This document shows, piece by piece, positions 15,739 through 25,764 of a stretch of 64,000 bases of DNA. A model generated the notes under the pieces. The model was not told the origin of the DNA and did no database searches. It saw nothing but the letters and a program-made list of their open reading frames with translations. Origin of the DNA: Marinomonas communis (GTDB lineage: Bacteria > Pseudomonadota > Gammaproteobacteria > Pseudomonadales > Marinomonadaceae); the NCBI RefSeq assembly GCF_004363305.1, contig NZ_SNZA01000004.1:372001-436000 (forward strand), given 5' to 3'. The number at the start of each line of letters is the position of its first letter. Positions within the stretch are counted from its first letter, which is position 1. Both the position numbers and the translations under genes were made by a program.

Positions 15739-17706
15739 ATGCTGCCTCAAATCCGTAAGTATTCGCTACCTAATCAGTTAGCCTTAGGAGCACTGACTGC
15801 TGTAATCGCTATTTTCATCGTGCTTATCACAGCCATCGACGTGCTGTTTAATAAGCAGGTGACAGAAATCGTTACAGATCACCAAATTACAGAAGTGAAG
15901 CTCATCGCTCACGAACTTGAAACACAGTATCATGACATCGAGTTATCATTGAATCGATCTGCAAATTATCTGGACAGTGAGCTAAGTCGATCGATCAATA
16001 AAAGCGGTAGCCGCTGGGCTTGGGAGAATGCCCCACTGCAACAAGCCAACACAGCATTGAGTCAGCTAAAAACACGTCTAGAAGCAGACGTTGTTTTATT
16101 TGAAAAAGGCAGCAGCGGGCTAACAGTACTGGCCTCAACGACACCAGATTTCCAAGGTCATTTAAGCTCCCCCAATCACAGCAATCAATACACCGGAAAG
16201 TGGCGCTTAAATCAACATAACTACTTTGTCACCTATCAAGCTTCTAGCCGTTATCCCGATTTGGCTTTTGCTATTGCCATCCCCTACGAGACAATCTTAG
16301 AAAGTATGCAAGCCAATTTGAATACCATTCGAATTGGTAAGCGGGGCTACGTTTACGTGACAGATGCCGCTGAAGAAAAAGGTAAGCTAATTGTTCACCC
16401 AACGACTTCGGTGTTGAATAAGAACGTATTCGAGCTGTTTCCAAGTGCCCGATCTGATTTTGAACCTATGTATCAGAATCAAGCAGGAGTCACGACATAC
16501 ACCATTAAAGTTGCAGGCCAAGACGCTGCGGCGGAAGAGTCAAAAGTCATTTACCAACGTGTCGATGGCTGGAATTGGGTTGTCGCAATCAAGACCTACT
16601 CTTCCGAATACAACGATGAGATCTTCATGATCCTGTACTTTGTCGCGGGCATTTGTGCCATTGCGGCAGGACTTCTGGCACTGACTCTATGGCTATTTAT
16701 CCGTTCATCACTTCGTCCATTACGTGATATCGCCCATGGTGTTGAAGAGATCGGTCACGGCAACCTCTCTTACCGGTTCAAAGCCAATGTATCTCGAGAC
16801 AGCAATAATGAGACACATAAACTACAACGCTCAATTCAATTGATGCGCGACGGCCTTGCTGGACTGATCACTGAAGTGCAAACCTCAAGCGAACAATTAT
16901 TGCAATCAGCAAAAGCCATCAATCAGTCTAACGATGAGCTCATTACCTGCGCTACAAACAGTTCAAACTCTTGTGCTCAGGTAGCCGCTGCCATTGAGCA
17001 AGTTTCAGCATCTATCGAAGAAGTTGCACAAAGTTCAACGGAAGTGTCCCAAGAAACGGTTTCAGTAAATGCCACAACACAGCAGGGCCACCAAGCCACG
17101 CAACAAGTGGAAATAACCGTTTCCAAACTATCTGCGTCCTTTGAAAATGCCGCAAAGACCATTCGTGAAGTGGAAAGCAGCACCACTAATATTGGGTCAG
17201 TGGTAAATGTCATCAATGAAATTGCCGAACAAACTAATCTACTGGCTCTCAATGCAGCTATTGAAGCGGCACGAGCAGGCGAACAAGGCCGTGGGTTTGC
17301 AGTGGTTGCAGACGAGGTACGCGTACTCGCTCAACGTACACAACAGTCAACAGAAGAGATCCAACAAGTAGTGGATCGCTTACAACGAGGCAGCCGTTCA
17401 GCTGTTGAAACCATGCAACAAGGCAGTGATCAGGTTGGCAGCAGTGTTGAGCAAGCCACTCAAGCGGGCCGTTTGTTGGCTTCAATCAATGACTCAATGG
17501 ACGTAGTCGCGCAGCAAATTGCAGGCGTTGCAGCCTCCACAGAAGAACAAAGTGTGGCAACCACACAAATTAGAGGCAATGCAGCAGAGTTGCAAACCTC
17601 CGCGTCTAACACCTTCGAAGAAGCACAGAAGTCCCGAGATGAAAGCCTTAAGATTCATCAGCTGGCATTAACTCTGCAACAAAACCTCACGCGTTTCGTT
17701 CTTTAA
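15739..17706 (+). CDS. Methyl-accepting chemotaxis protein, Cache type (copy 1)
   Basis: A 655-residue chemoreceptor. TM1 lies at about residues 14-36, a periplasmic Cache-like ligand domain at about 40-290 ([13 protein letters not shown] and [15 protein letters not shown] are typical Cache_3/Cache_2 strands), TM2 at about 297-320, HAMP ([23 protein letters not shown]), and a long cytoplasmic signalling helix pair with the conserved tip [29 protein letters not shown] 15739 is preferred over 15685 because a membrane receptor start follows and AAGGA lies upstream. It is a tandem paralogue of the next gene. Ligand unknown. No CheW-binding pentapeptide is seen at the C-terminus. Confidence 0.92.
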   Translation: MLPQIRKYSLPNQLALGALTAVIAIFIVLITAIDVLFNKQVTEIVTDHQITEVKLIAHELETQYHDIELSLNRSANYLDSELSRSINKSGSRWAWENAPLQQANTALSQLKTRLEADVVLFEKGSSGLTVLASTTPDFQGHLSSPNHSNQYTGKWRLNQHNYFVTYQASSRYPDLAFAIAIPYETILESMQANLNTIRIGKRGYVYVTDAAEEKGKLIVHPTTSVLNKNVFELFPSARSDFEPMYQNQAGVTTYTIKVAGQDAAAEESKVIYQRVDGWNWVVAIKTYSSEYNDEIFMILYFVAGICAIAAGLLALTLWLFIRSSLRPLRDIAHGVEEIGHGNLSYRFKANVSRDSNNETHKLQRSIQLMRDGLAGLITEVQTSSEQLLQSAKAINQSNDELITCATNSSNSCAQVAAAIEQVSASIEEVAQSSTEVSQETVSVNATTQQGHQATQQVEITVSKLSASFENAAKTIREVESSTTNIGSVVNVINEIAEQTNLLALNAAIEAARAGEQGRGFAVVADEVRVLAQRTQQSTEEIQQVVDRLQRGSRSAVETMQQGSDQVGSSVEQATQAGRLLASINDSMDVVAQQIAGVAASTEEQSVATTQIRGNAAELQTSASNTFEEAQKSRDESLKIHQLALTLQQNLTRFVL

Positions 17707-17717
17707 TCCTTTCTGAT

Positions 17718-17742
17718 CTAGCCCCTCAATGTGAGGGGCTAG
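17718..17742 (+). terminator. Hairpin after chemoreceptor copy 1
   Basis: CTAGCCCCTCA pairs perfectly with TGAGGGGCTAG, 11 bases after the stop. No immediate T-run follows (TGACCTTTT), so it may be a 3'-end stabiliser or a weak terminator. Confidence 0.55.
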
Positions 17743-17784
17743 TGACCTTTTGCACTCGCCTTAAGATATTCGATCTGAAGCAAA

Positions 17785-17823
17785 ATGCATCCTTATTCCA
17801 AATGTATTAAGGATGCATCTTTA
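17785..17823 (+). terminator. Second hairpin in the chemoreceptor gap
   Basis: ATGCATCCTTA pairs with TAAGGATGCAT (11 bp) around a 12-base loop and is followed by CTTTA. It is a candidate terminator separating the two chemoreceptor genes. Confidence 0.5.
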
Positions 17824-17920
17824 CATTATTCTGCAAGTTATGAATTTGCGTAGCAATCTGTCTCATTTTCCTATATAAGAACGATTCTCATATATACCTG
17901 CTAACTAGGATGTTTGCTCT

Positions 17921-19873
17921 ATGCCCCAATTCTTTCAAAAGATGCGCCTACCTAATCAAATCAGCCTTGGCGCATTGTTCGCTATCTTCATCAGTTTTGC
18001 GATTCTAATCGTGATTATTTCGAAGTTAATCGAAGAGAAAGTAAATACGATTGTCACCGATCACCAACAAACAGAGGCCCTACTCGTTGCCAACCAACTG
18101 GAAGGGCAACACACTCTGATTACTCGATCTCTTGATCGAACAGTAAAATTGATTCAAGCAAATTTAAACGGCTCAGAATTTAGCAAAGAGTTAAATGGCG
18201 CAGCCATTACACAACAACTCACTCAGCTTGCAAACGCTAGTAATTCCAGTGTCTTGTTGTTGCAAAAGCAACGTGGCAGTTTTAACGTTCTGCACTCTTC
18301 AGATTCAAGTATCAGCTCGGGTGAGCAGCTTGATCTAGGCGCATCGCCAGAAAAGGCAACCAAATTGAGCCTTGCCAATCACCGCTACCTAATTCAAAGC
18401 CTTCCTTTAGAGCAATCCAGCAACTTATACGTAAGCGTCTTAGTCTCTATGGAGAAGATTTATGAGGTCTTGAACAAGAGCCTTGGCAGTATTCAGTTCG
18501 GAGAAGATGGTTACGTTTATGTCACCGATACAGGTGCACATGAAAGCGATATATTGATTCACCCTACCTTAGTGGGTAAAAAACTTTATAACCTGTACCC
18601 ACAGTTGCGTAATGAATTCTCGCAACTATATCAAGGTCAAAACGGCGTTATTCATTACACTGCCCAGGTACAAGGAAAAGACCGAGAAGCCCGAGAAAGC
18701 AAAGCCATCTACCAACGTGTATCAGGCTGGGATTGGGTTGTCGTCATCAAAACGTATACGGATGAATACCGCCATGAAATCATGGCAATCGTTTGGCTGA
18801 TCAGCGGTGTATGTGCACTGGCAGCGCTGTTATTAATCGCGCTACTTTGGGGCTTCATTCAGCAAGCTTTACGCCCCTTAAATACTATTGTCACTGGAGT
18901 GAAAGAAATTGGTAATGGTGATCTAACCTATCGCTTCGAGCATTATGTCAGCGGTCAGAGCAAAAACGAGACTCATATTCTGCAACGAGCCATCCAAGTG
19001 ATGCGCGATGATTTGTTAAAGCTAATTGAACAAGTACATCAAACAGGTGATGCATTGGTAGACTCTGCTCAGAAAATTTCGCAAGCCAACCAACAGTTAA
19101 TTGCCAGTGCAAATCAAAGCAACCATGCGAGTATGGAAGTTGCCTCTGCAATCCAGCAAGTCTCTGCGTCGACAGAAGAAGTCGCAACACGCTCCACCGA
19201 GGTATCAGAGCAATCCGTTTCCGTAACAGCTGTCACCAATGAGGGATTTGGGGCGGTTGAGAAAATCGAACAGACCATTGCCAGCCTTTCCAGCTCTTTT
19301 GAACGCGCCGCGCATACGATTGAGGATGTTCGTAATTCCACGACTAACATTGGTGATGTCGTCAATGTTATCAACGAAATTGCTGAACAAACTAACCTAC
19401 TGGCGCTTAATGCAGCGATTGAAGCGGCTCGAGCTGGTGAGCAGGGTCGCGGCTTTGCCGTTGTCGCAGACGAAGTTCGTGTTCTGGCCCAGAGAACCCA
19501 ACAATCCACTGAAGAAATTCAAACCGTTGTTAGTCGTTTACAAGAAGGCAGTCGATCAGCTGTAACAACCACGCAAGATGGGAGAGATCAAGTCCAACTG
19601 AGTGTTCAACAAGCAGCTGAAGCAGGCGCCCTTCTCTCTCAAATCAATGAAGCAATGAACATTGTGGCTGAGGGCATCTCTGGCGTTGCAGCGGCGACAG
19701 AAGAACAAAGTGTTGCTGCGATGCAAATACGCGGTAATGCAGAGCACCTTCATCAAGCCGCTGATCAGACTTTGTCAGAAGTGCACTTATCACAGCAGCA
19801 AAGCGACCGAGTTGGAGCGCTGACCGAGCAGCTAAAAGCGAATCTTTCCAAGTTCCGTATTCATAAATCTTAG
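17921..19873 (+). CDS. Methyl-accepting chemotaxis protein, Cache type (copy 2)
   Basis: The 650-residue paralogue of the preceding receptor has the same plan: N-terminal [18 protein letters not shown]1, Cache-type periplasmic domain with [16 protein letters not shown] and [17 protein letters not shown]2 near 300, HAMP ([23 protein letters not shown]), and the signalling tip [26 protein letters not shown]. The signalling half is nearly identical in protein to copy 1, whereas the periplasmic halves have diverged, especially residues 60-170. This suggests a duplication followed by ligand specialisation. TAGGA precedes the ATG. It ends before a hairpin terminator. Confidence 0.92.
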   Translation: MPQFFQKMRLPNQISLGALFAIFISFAILIVIISKLIEEKVNTIVTDHQQTEALLVANQLEGQHTLITRSLDRTVKLIQANLNGSEFSKELNGAAITQQLTQLANASNSSVLLLQKQRGSFNVLHSSDSSISSGEQLDLGASPEKATKLSLANHRYLIQSLPLEQSSNLYVSVLVSMEKIYEVLNKSLGSIQFGEDGYVYVTDTGAHESDILIHPTLVGKKLYNLYPQLRNEFSQLYQGQNGVIHYTAQVQGKDREARESKAIYQRVSGWDWVVVIKTYTDEYRHEIMAIVWLISGVCALAALLLIALLWGFIQQALRPLNTIVTGVKEIGNGDLTYRFEHYVSGQSKNETHILQRAIQVMRDDLLKLIEQVHQTGDALVDSAQKISQANQQLIASANQSNHASMEVASAIQQVSASTEEVATRSTEVSEQSVSVTAVTNEGFGAVEKIEQTIASLSSSFERAAHTIEDVRNSTTNIGDVVNVINEIAEQTNLLALNAAIEAARAGEQGRGFAVVADEVRVLAQRTQQSTEEIQTVVSRLQEGSRSAVTTTQDGRDQVQLSVQQAAEAGALLSQINEAMNIVAEGISGVAAATEEQSVAAMQIRGNAEHLHQAADQTLSEVHLSQQQSDRVGALTEQLKANLSKFRIHKS

Positions 19874-19911
19874 ATCAGCTTGCTGCCCTCTGGGCGATGA
19901 GTATCATAGGC

Positions 19912-19943
19912 AGAAGCTTACTTAGGTAAGCTTCTTTCGCTTT
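19912..19943 (+). terminator. Terminator after chemoreceptor copy 2
   Basis: AGAAGCTTAC (19912-19921) pairs with GTAAGCTTCT (19926-19935) over a TTAG loop and is followed by TTCGCTTT. It lies 39 bases after the stop. Confidence 0.65.
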
Positions 19944-20003
19944 ACTCGCAAGTCTTTTTAAAATATAGACTTTGCCCACACCCAGAAAAGTACGAGGCTT
20001 GTT

Positions 20004-21998
20004 ATGGCGCATCGCCGTTGTGTAGTCAGCTACACCGATTGGCACACAACACTTGATCAGTTTACCTCTCGTTATGGGAATCTCTCTGATACATTGATTG
20101 TTACCCACGCGGTAGACAAAGCTGCGGCAAGCAACCAAATAAACTTCAATACGCTTAAGCGCCAGTTGGGTAACAGCTATTCTGCAGTGCTGCTTGATCT
20201 TTCCAAAGGGATCCACATTTCTGCACTAGCTATTTTGGCAGGCACGGTGCGCGGTGGTGGTGTTTTTGTTCTACACCTTGGCCCTGATTGGTTGACTCAA
20301 CCGGATCAAGAATTAGATCGCTACCTACCTTGGCCATTGACCAGCCATGATCATGAGAGCTTTTACAAAACTCTGTTTTGGCAAGCCATTCATGCTGGTG
20401 ACAGCCCATTCTCAAACGTTTGGCCAAATACCATTGAGCCAGTGTTACGTTCGACAGGCACACTAACGGCAGAACAAGAAGACGTTATACAGCAAATAGT
20501 TACGTCATTATCGGGCTGCCATTTTCTGATAGCTGCCCGTGGTCGTGGTAAGTCTTATGCCCTAGCAGAGTTGTTAGAACGGGCTTCACAACAAGGACTA
20601 GCTTGTGCCTGCACCGCTTCTAGCCCTTTGAATATCGCATCACTGGCGGAACATTATGTGGAATTGACGGGTACTAAAGCACCCTTTAAGGCCGCCGACG
20701 CACTGGTGAGTGACTCAAGCCAATACGACCTATTACTGGTTGATGAAGCAGCAAGTTTGCCACTACCAGTACTTGAGGCTCTGATCGAAAAGGCCAATTG
20801 CATCGTCTTCAGTAGTACAGATTACGGTTATGAAGGTTCAGGAAAAGGGTTTGGTATTCGCTTTCGCCAACAACTCGCTATGCAGTCCATTGCATTTAAG
20901 CAGCATCGTTTAAAGTATGCCATACGATGGGGGGAAAATGACCCACTGGAAAACTGGCTTGATGCACTACTCTTTAAGGAGTACCAAGTAACCAACCAGT
21001 GCCCAGATCAGCCCAAGTGTCTACAGGGTAAAGAGTGGCTTTCTTACCCAAGCCTCCTTGACCAAGCTTTCGCCTTATTAGTAAGTGCACACTATCAAAC
21101 ATCCCCAGAGAATAAGAGATGGATGATTGACGATCCAAGCGTATTGACTTACTGCCTCTATGAACAAAAGCGCTTAGTTGGCGTGGCACTTGTGACAGCA
21201 GAAGGCGAATTACCAGAAGAATTAAGCCAAGCGGTTATGGAAGGCACTCGCCGCCCTAGAGGACATTTAATACCACAATCTCTACTCGCCCATGAAGGTA
21301 TTCAAGAAGCTGGTCAATATCGCTATTGGCGCATTAGTAGGATAGCCATCGCCGAAGATGTTCAGCGACAGGGTCTCGGTAGTCAGCTACTAAGCATGAT
21401 CGAACACGATGCGAAGCGGCAGAAAGTAGACTTTTTATCCACCAGTTTTGCGGCCACGGTGGATGTCACCCACTTTTGGCGCCAAGCCAATTTTATAGGT
21501 GTGCGTTTAGGTACAGGGAAAGATCAAGCCAGCGGCGCGTACTCATTAATGATGCTTAAAGGCCTCAACCCTACGTCACAAGAGCTATCCAAAGCTTGGT
21601 CTCAGGGCTTTCACAGAGATTGGTTGGAGACATTGTGCTTAAATCTAAGGGATTTAAGTCCCGAGCTTATTTTATCAATTCACTCCACACTTACGATGGG
21701 GGAAAACCCACACATTGTTAAAACGAGTACAAAAGATGTGTCAGATTTGACCTACTTCTGCCAACATCATCGCCCCTTTGATGCCATTCGACCGGCTCTC
21801 TTACGGCTCACGATGCAACGACTGCAACAGGGAAAATTACTCTCTAATTCAGCGGATGATGGGCTATTTCTGGGCTGCGCCATCAATACAGTGACAGAAA
21901 GAGACGCCCACAAACTCGGTTTCTCAGGCAAAAAAGCTTTTTACCAACAACTGAAACACATCATTTCGCTTCAACTGAACCAGCTTAAAAATGGGTGA
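20004..21998 (+). CDS. tmcA: tRNA(Met) cytidine acetyltransferase
   Basis: A 664-residue enzyme (E. coli TmcA 671) that makes N4-acetylcytidine at the wobble base of elongator tRNA-Met, using acetyl-CoA and ATP. Domain order: N-terminal DUF1726-like part (about 1-140), RecA-like helicase module with Walker A AARGRGKS and the Walker B-like LLVDEAASLPL, the FSSTDYGYEGSGKGFGIRF motif, then a GNAT acetyltransferase segment (YWRISRIAIAEDVQRQGLGSQLL) and a C-terminal tail. It stands alone, 130 bases after a chemoreceptor gene and downstream of its terminator. Its substrate-type tRNA (CAU) is also in this window at 652-728, though that may be Ile2. Confidence 0.94.
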   Translation: MAHRRCVVSYTDWHTTLDQFTSRYGNLSDTLIVTHAVDKAAASNQINFNTLKRQLGNSYSAVLLDLSKGIHISALAILAGTVRGGGVFVLHLGPDWLTQPDQELDRYLPWPLTSHDHESFYKTLFWQAIHAGDSPFSNVWPNTIEPVLRSTGTLTAEQEDVIQQIVTSLSGCHFLIAARGRGKSYALAELLERASQQGLACACTASSPLNIASLAEHYVELTGTKAPFKAADALVSDSSQYDLLLVDEAASLPLPVLEALIEKANCIVFSSTDYGYEGSGKGFGIRFRQQLAMQSIAFKQHRLKYAIRWGENDPLENWLDALLFKEYQVTNQCPDQPKCLQGKEWLSYPSLLDQAFALLVSAHYQTSPENKRWMIDDPSVLTYCLYEQKRLVGVALVTAEGELPEELSQAVMEGTRRPRGHLIPQSLLAHEGIQEAGQYRYWRISRIAIAEDVQRQGLGSQLLSMIEHDAKRQKVDFLSTSFAATVDVTHFWRQANFIGVRLGTGKDQASGAYSLMMLKGLNPTSQELSKAWSQGFHRDWLETLCLNLRDLSPELILSIHSTLTMGENPHIVKTSTKDVSDLTYFCQHHRPFDAIRPALLRLTMQRLQQGKLLSNSADDGLFLGCAINTVTERDAHKLGFSGKKAFYQQLKHIISLQLNQLKNG

Positions 21999-22126
21999 AT
22001 ATCCACCCATCACAATTCCCTCGTGGGCGAATGCCCGCTCATGTTTTCAAATCTATCCTAACTTACAAAACCTACAAAATATTAAATTAATCAATAATTT
22101 CAAAGACTTAAAAATATTTTAAAGAA

Positions 22127-22143
22127 TTGGCACAAAATGTGTA
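22127..22143 (+). promoter_or_regulatory. Candidate sigma-54 promoter upstream of dctP
   Basis: TTGGCACAAAATGTGTA matches the -24 element TTGGCAC fully, but at -12 it has GT in place of GC (GG-N10-GT), with a leader of about 80 bases. A second, poorer candidate with an intact GG-N10-GC lies at about 22182-22198 (TTGGCCATGACCAAGCT). Either would fit control by the DctD-like activator at 35.8-37.2 kb. Otherwise the gap 21999-22233 is AT-rich and empty. Confidence 0.45.
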
Positions 22144-22233
22144 ATAAGTGTGAGTAGCAACAACCAAATTGCGTTGCATGTTTGGCCATGACCAAGCTAA
22201 CAATAATAAATACTCAAATTTGGAGTCATAAAC

Positions 22234-23226
22234 ATGAAAAAAATCAGCCTTGCACTGACTACTGCCGCTCTTGCTTTCACAGCAACAACTGCTTCAGCTA
22301 ACTGTGATTCAGGTGAACGCGTTGTAAAATTCAGCCACGTAACAGGTGGTACAACTCACCCTAAAGTGGTTGCGGCAAATAGCTTTGCAGATCGTGTAAA
22401 CAAAGAAATGGACGGCAAGCTATGTATCGAGGTGTTCCCTAACTCGACTCTTTTTGGTGATTCCAAAGAGCTTGAAGCACTTCTACTAGGTGACGTTCAG
22501 CTGCTTGCACCTTCTCTGTCTAAGTTTGGCTCATACACATCTAAATACGGTGTTTTTGACCTTCCTTTCATCTTTAAAGACATGGACCACGCAATCCGCT
22601 TCACTAACACTCCAGAAGGCAAAGAACTTCTAACTGAGATGGACGAATACGCAGGCTTCGTTGGTCTAGGTTACTGGATGTCTGGTATGAAGTACTTCTC
22701 TGCTAACAAACCTTTGATGGTTCCTAGCGATGCTGAAGGTCTTAAATTCCGTGTACAAACATCTGACGTTGCTAAACAAATGATCGCGGCTATGGGCGCA
22801 TCACCACAAGCAATGGCTTTCTCTGAAGTATACGGCGCACTACAAACAGGCGTTGTTGACGGTCAAGAGAACACTTGGTCAAACATCTACACTAAGAAAT
22901 TCTACGAAGTACAAGATAGCGTAACGGAAACAAACCACCAGTTGCTTGCTTACTTGTTCATGACTTCTTCTGAATTCCTATCAAGCCTTAGCGATGAAGA
23001 CCGTACTCAATTCCTAGCGATTGCTGATGCAGTGACTCAAGAAGCTAACCAATCAGTAAAAGCGAAAGAAGCGGCTAACCGCGAAAACATTTTGAAAGCA
23101 GGCGGTACGATCAATACCCTAACGCCAGAACAACGTACTGAATGGGTTGAAACAATGAAACCTGTTTGGAAACAGTTTGAAAGCGATATCGGTAAAGATC
23201 TAATCGACGCTGCAGCTGGCGCATAA
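22234..23226 (+). CDS. dctP: TRAP transporter solute-binding protein, C4-dicarboxylate type
   Basis: The 330-residue periplasmic binding protein has a signal peptide (cut near ATTASA-N). DctP fold landmarks: VVKFSHVTGGTTHPK, FGDSKELEALLLGDVQ, the substrate arginine segment GLKFRVQTSDVAKQMIAAMGASP with the family-conserved RVQ arginine, and ALQTGVVDGQENTWSNIY. This set is the one seen in C4-dicarboxylate (malate, fumarate, succinate) binders, so DctP is likely. It delivers substrate to the DctQ/DctM membrane pair encoded just downstream. Strong codon bias and a hairpin after the stop fit higher expression than the permease genes. TTGGAGTC precedes the ATG. Confidence 0.92.
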   Translation: MKKISLALTTAALAFTATTASANCDSGERVVKFSHVTGGTTHPKVVAANSFADRVNKEMDGKLCIEVFPNSTLFGDSKELEALLLGDVQLLAPSLSKFGSYTSKYGVFDLPFIFKDMDHAIRFTNTPEGKELLTEMDEYAGFVGLGYWMSGMKYFSANKPLMVPSDAEGLKFRVQTSDVAKQMIAAMGASPQAMAFSEVYGALQTGVVDGQENTWSNIYTKKFYEVQDSVTETNHQLLAYLFMTSSEFLSSLSDEDRTQFLAIADAVTQEANQSVKAKEAANRENILKAGGTINTLTPEQRTEWVETMKPVWKQFESDIGKDLIDAAAGA

Positions 23227-23248
23227 GCCAAGCACTACCGAGCAGCAA

Positions 23249-23273
23249 TGCTAGCTCCGTTCAGGAGCTAGCA
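23249..23273 (+). terminator. Hairpin 1 in the dctP-dctQ gap
   Basis: TGCTAGCTCC pairs perfectly with GGAGCTAGCA over a 5-base loop, 22 bases after the dctP stop. No T-run follows. It is probably a 3'-end stabiliser of the dctP mRNA. Confidence 0.65.
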
Positions 23274-23280
23274 CTTTCGA

Positions 23281-23335
23281 GCCTTTCACAAAAGCGTTAA
23301 CACACCCGTGAGCACTGGTGTGAAAGGCCTTTTTA
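23281..23335 (+). terminator. Hairpin 2 with T-run in the dctP-dctQ gap (attenuator-like)
   Basis: GCCTTTCACA (23281-23290) pairs with TGTGAAAGGC (23319-23328), with a 28-base loop region holding further pairing (CCCGTGAGCACTGG), then CTTTTTAC. A partial terminator here would make binding protein in excess of permease. Confidence 0.65.
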
Positions 23336-23364
23336 CGCTGCAATTCGACGTTCAGGAGTACCCC

Positions 23365-24042
23365 ATGGCATACTGGCCTCATCTTTACTTATTAATATTT
23401 ATTCTAGTGCTTTGGCTACTAGAAAAACGCTTCCCTAGATTCATGGAACGATTCGAGGAAAATGTACTCGTACTCGTAATCACCTCAATCATGGTTGTTT
23501 CATTCGGCCAGGTTATTGCGCGCTACGCCTTCAACACAGGCTGGATCGCCGCCTTAGAATTCAATACCGTCATGTTCTCATGGTTAATTCTGTTAGGTAT
23601 GAGCTACGGTATCAAAACAGGTTCGCACTTGGGGGTTGATATACTGTTAAACGCCGTACCAAAAGGTGCAGCAAAAGTCCTTTCTCTAATTGGTGCAGCC
23701 GGCGCGATGCTATATGGCCTAATCCTACTGGATTCGACTTGGCTAGCGATGCTGGGTGTGGATGTCCGTGGCGGTGCCATCGAATACTGGTACAAAATGT
23801 GGCGCATTGGCTTAGGCCAAGAAGAGCTTCGCTACCCTGCTTTCATGGTGGAATGGTTTGATCTAAAACCACGTGTTCACCGCTGGTTAGTATTGGTTAT
23901 CTTGCCTATTAGTTTGGCATTACTTTCGTACCGTTCTCTGCAAGCCTTCTGGGCGATTGCAACAGGTAAACGCGACATGTTGATCAGTGGTCACGAAGCG
24001 CAAGAGCTTGTTGAAGAGAACAAAGGCGCATTAAAAGACTAG
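23365..24042 (+). CDS. dctQ: TRAP transporter small permease
   Basis: The 225-residue small membrane subunit has four predicted transmembrane helices (about 6-22, 38-58, 75-96 and 106-125) and a fifth hydrophobic stretch near 174-195. VLVITSIMVVSFGQVIARYAF, the WxxELxxxMFxWLILLG pattern (ALEFNTVMFSWLILLG) and GIKTGSHLGVDIL are DctQ signatures. ATG 23365 is chosen because AGGAG lies six bases before it; an earlier in-frame start at 23308 would sit inside the intergenic hairpin. It is longer than the usual 160-180 residue DctQ, with an insertion after the third helix (about residues 130-165). It works with DctM to form the Na+-coupled permease. Confidence 0.9.
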   Translation: MAYWPHLYLLIFILVLWLLEKRFPRFMERFEENVLVLVITSIMVVSFGQVIARYAFNTGWIAALEFNTVMFSWLILLGMSYGIKTGSHLGVDILLNAVPKGAAKVLSLIGAAGAMLYGLILLDSTWLAMLGVDVRGGAIEYWYKMWRIGLGQEELRYPAFMVEWFDLKPRVHRWLVLVILPISLALLSYRSLQAFWAIATGKRDMLISGHEAQELVEENKGALKD

Positions 24043-24059
24043 TCGGTTAGGAGCATATC

Positions 24060-25673
24060 GTGGAAGCTTTAATTTTATTTGGTATGGTACTAACGCTGCT
24101 CTTTATCGGGCTGCCTGTTGGTATTTCTTTGGGCTTATCGTCCATTCTATTTATTACATTTTTCTCCCATGACTCATTGTCATCGGTAGCAATCTCGTTA
24201 TTCGGTGCAGGGCAGCACTACACTCTACTTGCGATTCCATTCTTTATCTTGGCATCGTCATTTATGTCGACCGGTGGTGTTGCAAAACGTTTGATTAACT
24301 TTGCCATCGCATCCGTCGGTCACTTCCGTGGTGGTCTAGCAATGGCCTCTGTTTTGGCATGTATGATGTTCGCGGCATTGTCTGGTTCATCTCCAGCAAC
24401 CGTAGTTGCCATCGGTACTATTGCCATCGCAGGTATGCGCCAAGTGGGTTACTCAAAAGAGTTCGCATCAGGCATCATTGCTAACGCGGGTACATTGGGT
24501 ATCTTGATCCCACCATCCATCGTAATGGTTGTTTACGCTGCAGCAACAGACGTATCTGTTGGTCGTATGTTCCTTGCTGGTGTTATCCCTGGCCTGATGG
24601 CTGGCGGTATGTTGATGTTGGCAATCTACGTTGTCGCTCGTATCAAAAACCTTCCTGCGGAAGAGTGGAAAGGCTTTGGTAACTTAGTTCGTGGTGGTAA
24701 AGACGCTGGTTGGGGTCTATTCCTAATCGTAATCATCATGGGTGGTATCTACGGTGGTGCTTTCACACCTACCGAAGCAGCAGTCGTTGCCGCGGTCTAC
24801 TCTATCTTTATCGCGTTGTTCGTTTACCGTGATATGGGACCGCTTAAGGGCCAAACATGGACTAATGAAAACGACGCACCTGCTGCACGTATCGGCTTCA
24901 ACGGTACAGTTTACGGCGTGTCACTTTTCCTTGTCTGGGAAATTATGTCTTTCTTCGCCTTCGCTGGCAGCGAGACGTTCACAGGTGGTACACGTGCTCT
25001 GATTGGACTTGTGCTTGCGGTGCTTGTTGCACTGTTCTACGTGTCAAAACGTGGCAGCCATCTAGAAAACGGGTTATTTGGTTGCCTAGCTGCTGGCCTG
25101 CCTATCTGGGGACGCAACCTGTCTCTTATGGTACGTGGTTTCTTCCCAGCACTATTTGGCGATGAGTCTCGCAAAGTTATGCTTGAAGGTACGAAAACAA
25201 CCATCATGCTGATGTTCATCATCGCAAACGCGTTGTTGTTCGCACACACCTTGTCAGCAGAGCGTATTCCTCAAGCGATCACTGAGTGGATGCTTGGCGT
25301 TGGTTTCAACTGGTTCACATTCCTAATCGCAGTTAACATCCTGCTATTGATTGGTGGTCAGTTCATGGAGCCATCTGGTCTGCTGGTTATCGTAGCGCCT
25401 GTTGTATTCCCAATTGCAATGGAACTGGGCGTTGACCCAATCCACCTAGGTATCATCATGGTTGTGAACATGGAGATTGGTATGATCACACCGCCGATCG
25501 GTCTAAACCTATTCGTAACCTCAGGGATTACCGGTATGAGCTTGGCACGTGTGGTAAAAGCGGCCATGCCATTCGTAGCGGTACTGTTCGTATTCTTGAT
25601 CCTAGTGACTTACATCCCCGCTCTATCTACTGCGCTACCATACGCAATCATGGGGCCAGAGATCGTTCAGTAA
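24060..25673 (+). CDS. dctM: TRAP transporter large permease
   Basis: The 537-residue large membrane subunit, with more than twelve hydrophobic helices, forms the ion-coupled transport channel. DctM blocks: LFIGLPVGISLGLSSI, FFILASSFMSTGGVAKRLI, MMFAALSGSSPATVVAIGTI, NAGTLGILIPPSIVMVVYAA, FTPTEAAVVAAVYSI, and GQFMEPSGLLVIVAPVVFPI with EIGMITPPIGLNLFV. A typical DctM is about 430-460 residues. The extra length is an insert around residues 270-380 with two or three more hydrophobic stretches. The start is GTG 24060 with TAGGAGC ahead. It is 17 bases after dctQ, in the same operon. Confidence 0.93.
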   Translation: MEALILFGMVLTLLFIGLPVGISLGLSSILFITFFSHDSLSSVAISLFGAGQHYTLLAIPFFILASSFMSTGGVAKRLINFAIASVGHFRGGLAMASVLACMMFAALSGSSPATVVAIGTIAIAGMRQVGYSKEFASGIIANAGTLGILIPPSIVMVVYAAATDVSVGRMFLAGVIPGLMAGGMLMLAIYVVARIKNLPAEEWKGFGNLVRGGKDAGWGLFLIVIIMGGIYGGAFTPTEAAVVAAVYSIFIALFVYRDMGPLKGQTWTNENDAPAARIGFNGTVYGVSLFLVWEIMSFFAFAGSETFTGGTRALIGLVLAVLVALFYVSKRGSHLENGLFGCLAAGLPIWGRNLSLMVRGFFPALFGDESRKVMLEGTKTTIMLMFIIANALLFAHTLSAERIPQAITEWMLGVGFNWFTFLIAVNILLLIGGQFMEPSGLLVIVAPVVFPIAMELGVDPIHLGIIMVVNMEIGMITPPIGLNLFVTSGITGMSLARVVKAAMPFVAVLFVFLILVTYIPALSTALPYAIMGPEIVQ

Positions 25674-25703
25674 TCCTTATGTGACAGTAACACGTCATGT
25701 TTA

Positions 25704-25728
25704 AGCGCCCTACGGGGCGCTTTTTTTA
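25704..25728 (+). terminator. Terminator of the dctPQM operon
   Basis: AGCGCCC pairs with GGGGCGCT and is followed by T7. It is a compact classical terminator 31 bases after the dctM stop. Confidence 0.9.
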
Positions 25729-25764
25729 CCTAAAATGAGGGATTAATATTAAAACAAGTTTAGT

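Noticed and set aside
15600-17920. Shared promoter motif (TCTCAT near ATATAA) before both chemoreceptors
   Set aside because: The two upstream regions share TCTCAT and ATATAA by eye, but no sigma-28 element or correctly spaced -35 was found, and chance similarity in AT-rich DNA is likely.
19875-20216. 113-residue minus-strand frame across the tmcA start
   Set aside because: It overlaps the tmcA coding start and a terminator, and has no family signature or ribosome site.
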